Shown piece by piece: positions 63,037-64,000 of a DNA stretch of 64,000 nt; position 1 is the stretch's first letter; the number at the start of each line of letters is the position of its first letter. Source of the DNA: Emiliania huxleyi CCMP1516 (Eukaryota > Haptophyta > Isochrysidales > Noelaerhabdaceae); assembly GCF_000372725.1 (NCBI RefSeq), contig NW_005198966.1, forward strand, positions 564,247-628,246, given 5' to 3'. The notes under the pieces are model-generated. The model had not been told where the DNA came from. It made no database searches and saw nothing but the letters and a program-made list of their open reading frames with translations. The translations under genes and the position numbers were made by a program.

Positions 63037-63354
63037 TGGCGATGCCGACGGAATTTAATGACTCCGAGTGACCTCTATTGACTTTGCTGGCGGCAACAGT
63101 TCCCGTACGTGTACATGTACATGCAAATAGTTGAGTACACCGCGTGTATGCCCTGCCACCGTATCGAGAGGCTCAAAAAAGTCGTTGTGGCACGGCCGCG
63201 CGCGCGACAAGAATCAAGATATGCACGCGCGTTCAGAGACTTCAGTACAGAGGACAGAGGGTTCACGGCGCGGCGGCGCGGGCGGCAGCAAGCGAAACAA
63301 CAAAAAAGAGAATGTTAGATCTAGAATCAGCTCAGCTAGAGTTTTAAAACAAAG

Positions 63355-63440
63355 CTCCCTCACACCACGGGACTGGCGCGCACTGGCACTCTAACACAGG
63401 TGTACACCACGGGAGCCGCCTAAGCGACTCCTGCGAGGAA
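63355..63440 (+). repeat. dispersed repeat, GGCACGGGACTGGCGC family
   Basis: CCACGGGACTGGCGCGCACT through ACACCACGGGAGCCGCCTAA to GCGACTCCTGCGAGG, a third good copy of the 31329 element, preceded by TTTTAAAACAAAGCTCCCTC as at 31205. Confidence 0.85.
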
Positions 63441-64000
63441 AAAAGAGAAAGCGGACGTGTCCAACAAGAAAGAACTGTGTGTCTTCGTTGTGAGCCTGTT
63501 TGTGTCTGTGTGTCGCTCGTGCGTGTCGTCATCATCTCTGTCTAGCGTCCACCCATACCGCGTTGGGGTGTCCAGTCCGAGCCTGGCTGTTCTTCACCTT
63601 CCTAAACTAACTAAAAGAACACAACGCACTCTCTCACATGACTACATGACAAGCGATCCCACGACAGCGATTGTGGGGACTACATGACCCGTACGTGAGG
63701 GGTGGAGGGGCCCGTCCGCAGAGCTAGGCGGCGCGGGCACCCACACACTCCCACCCCACCACCCAGAGCTCCTGTGCCACGCGCCTCGCTTCCGCGACAC
63801 GGGATGGCAGGCACGACTCGGCAACCGCGAGCCGCTCACTCCCCCAGTCCCATTCCAGCATCTATCTTCCCCGCCTCCTCCACCGGGCGGATCCGCTCCC
63901 GCGCCGCCTCTCCCACCACCTCGCGGTCGCGATTGCTCCTGCAGATTTCGAAGGAGCACCGGAGGCGGAGCCACTTTAGGTTAGGTTAGGTAGGAAGGTG
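63441..64000. other. no gene seen
   Basis: Short frames only. TGTTCTTCACCTT at 63589 echoes 158-170 near the other window end. The last 25 bases contain TTAGGTTAGGTTAGG-like repeats. Confidence 0.5.

Noticed and set aside
63974-64000. Telomere at the window end (TTAGGTTAGG)
   Set aside because: Too few, imperfect units (TTAGG rather than TTAGGG) and the window is arbitrarily cut.

Overview
This is a GC-rich nuclear contig from a photosynthetic eukaryote, most likely a haptophyte or another alga with a secondary plastid. The evidence is: spliceosomal introns in most multi-domain genes; a nuclear-encoded photosystem II assembly factor (HCF136/Ycf48) with a leader before its mature domain; many secreted or membrane proteins with Ser/Pro-rich linkers; Ala-rich coiled coils; and heavy loading with minisatellites, fold-back elements and transposon remnants. 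There is no bacterial operon structure. Species assignment is inference.

Layout. 0.2-10.2 kb: a Pro-rich type I membrane protein divergent from an EF-hand glycosyltransferase-like protein, a secreted 2OG-Fe(II) oxygenase, a second Pro-rich membrane protein and an unidentified multi-exon gene. 10.3-18.4 kb: two F-box/RCC1 seven-blade propeller paralogues around an ankyrin/coiled-coil gene. 19.1-26.3 kb: an epoxide-hydrolase-like gene convergent with a 21-exon tripeptidyl peptidase II gene. 27.3-31.1 kb: a Pro-rich CCCH-like ORF, a glycosyltransferase-like fragment and a phytanoyl-CoA-dioxygenase-like gene. 31.2-38 kb: gene-poor, with fold-back repeats and a 2.2 kb TTAA-flanked TIR element. 38.1-45.2 kb: an Na+/H+ exchanger, a Ty1/copia RNase H remnant, minisatellites and HCF136. 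46.7-56.5 kb: an unknown secreted protein, a serine alpha/beta hydrolase, two broken tandem copies of an unknown gene, then three minus-strand genes (DsrE-like, CRAL-TRIO/Sec14-like, prolyl-4-hydroxylase-like). 56.6-64 kb: degenerate repeats, gene remnants and an ankyrin-histone deacetylase fusion.

The most interesting signal is in the introns. I rebuilt ten spliced genes by hand. Each of the nine listed with exon-by-exon totals closes in frame (total coding length divisible by three, homologous residues restored at the joins). Of 39 resolved introns 25 are GC-AG rather than GT-AG, usually with the form G|GC...AG|GC. In many introns the first 10-30 nt nearly repeat the first nucleotides of the following exon, as if a piece of exon had been duplicated around an insertion. 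Several introns also share internal sequence families (a TTCTCGGAGCC-type 3' end, a GACRYGTCC repeat, a GCCGAGAT minisatellite). This is what a recent, repeated intron-gain process (introner-like or break-repair-derived) would leave. A pair of broken tandem paralogues at 51.8-52.7 kb shows one intron present in one copy and absent in the other.

The genes are typical dispersed housekeeping genes (proteolysis, ion exchange, plastid biogenesis, chromatin, 2OG oxygenation) and do not form one pathway.
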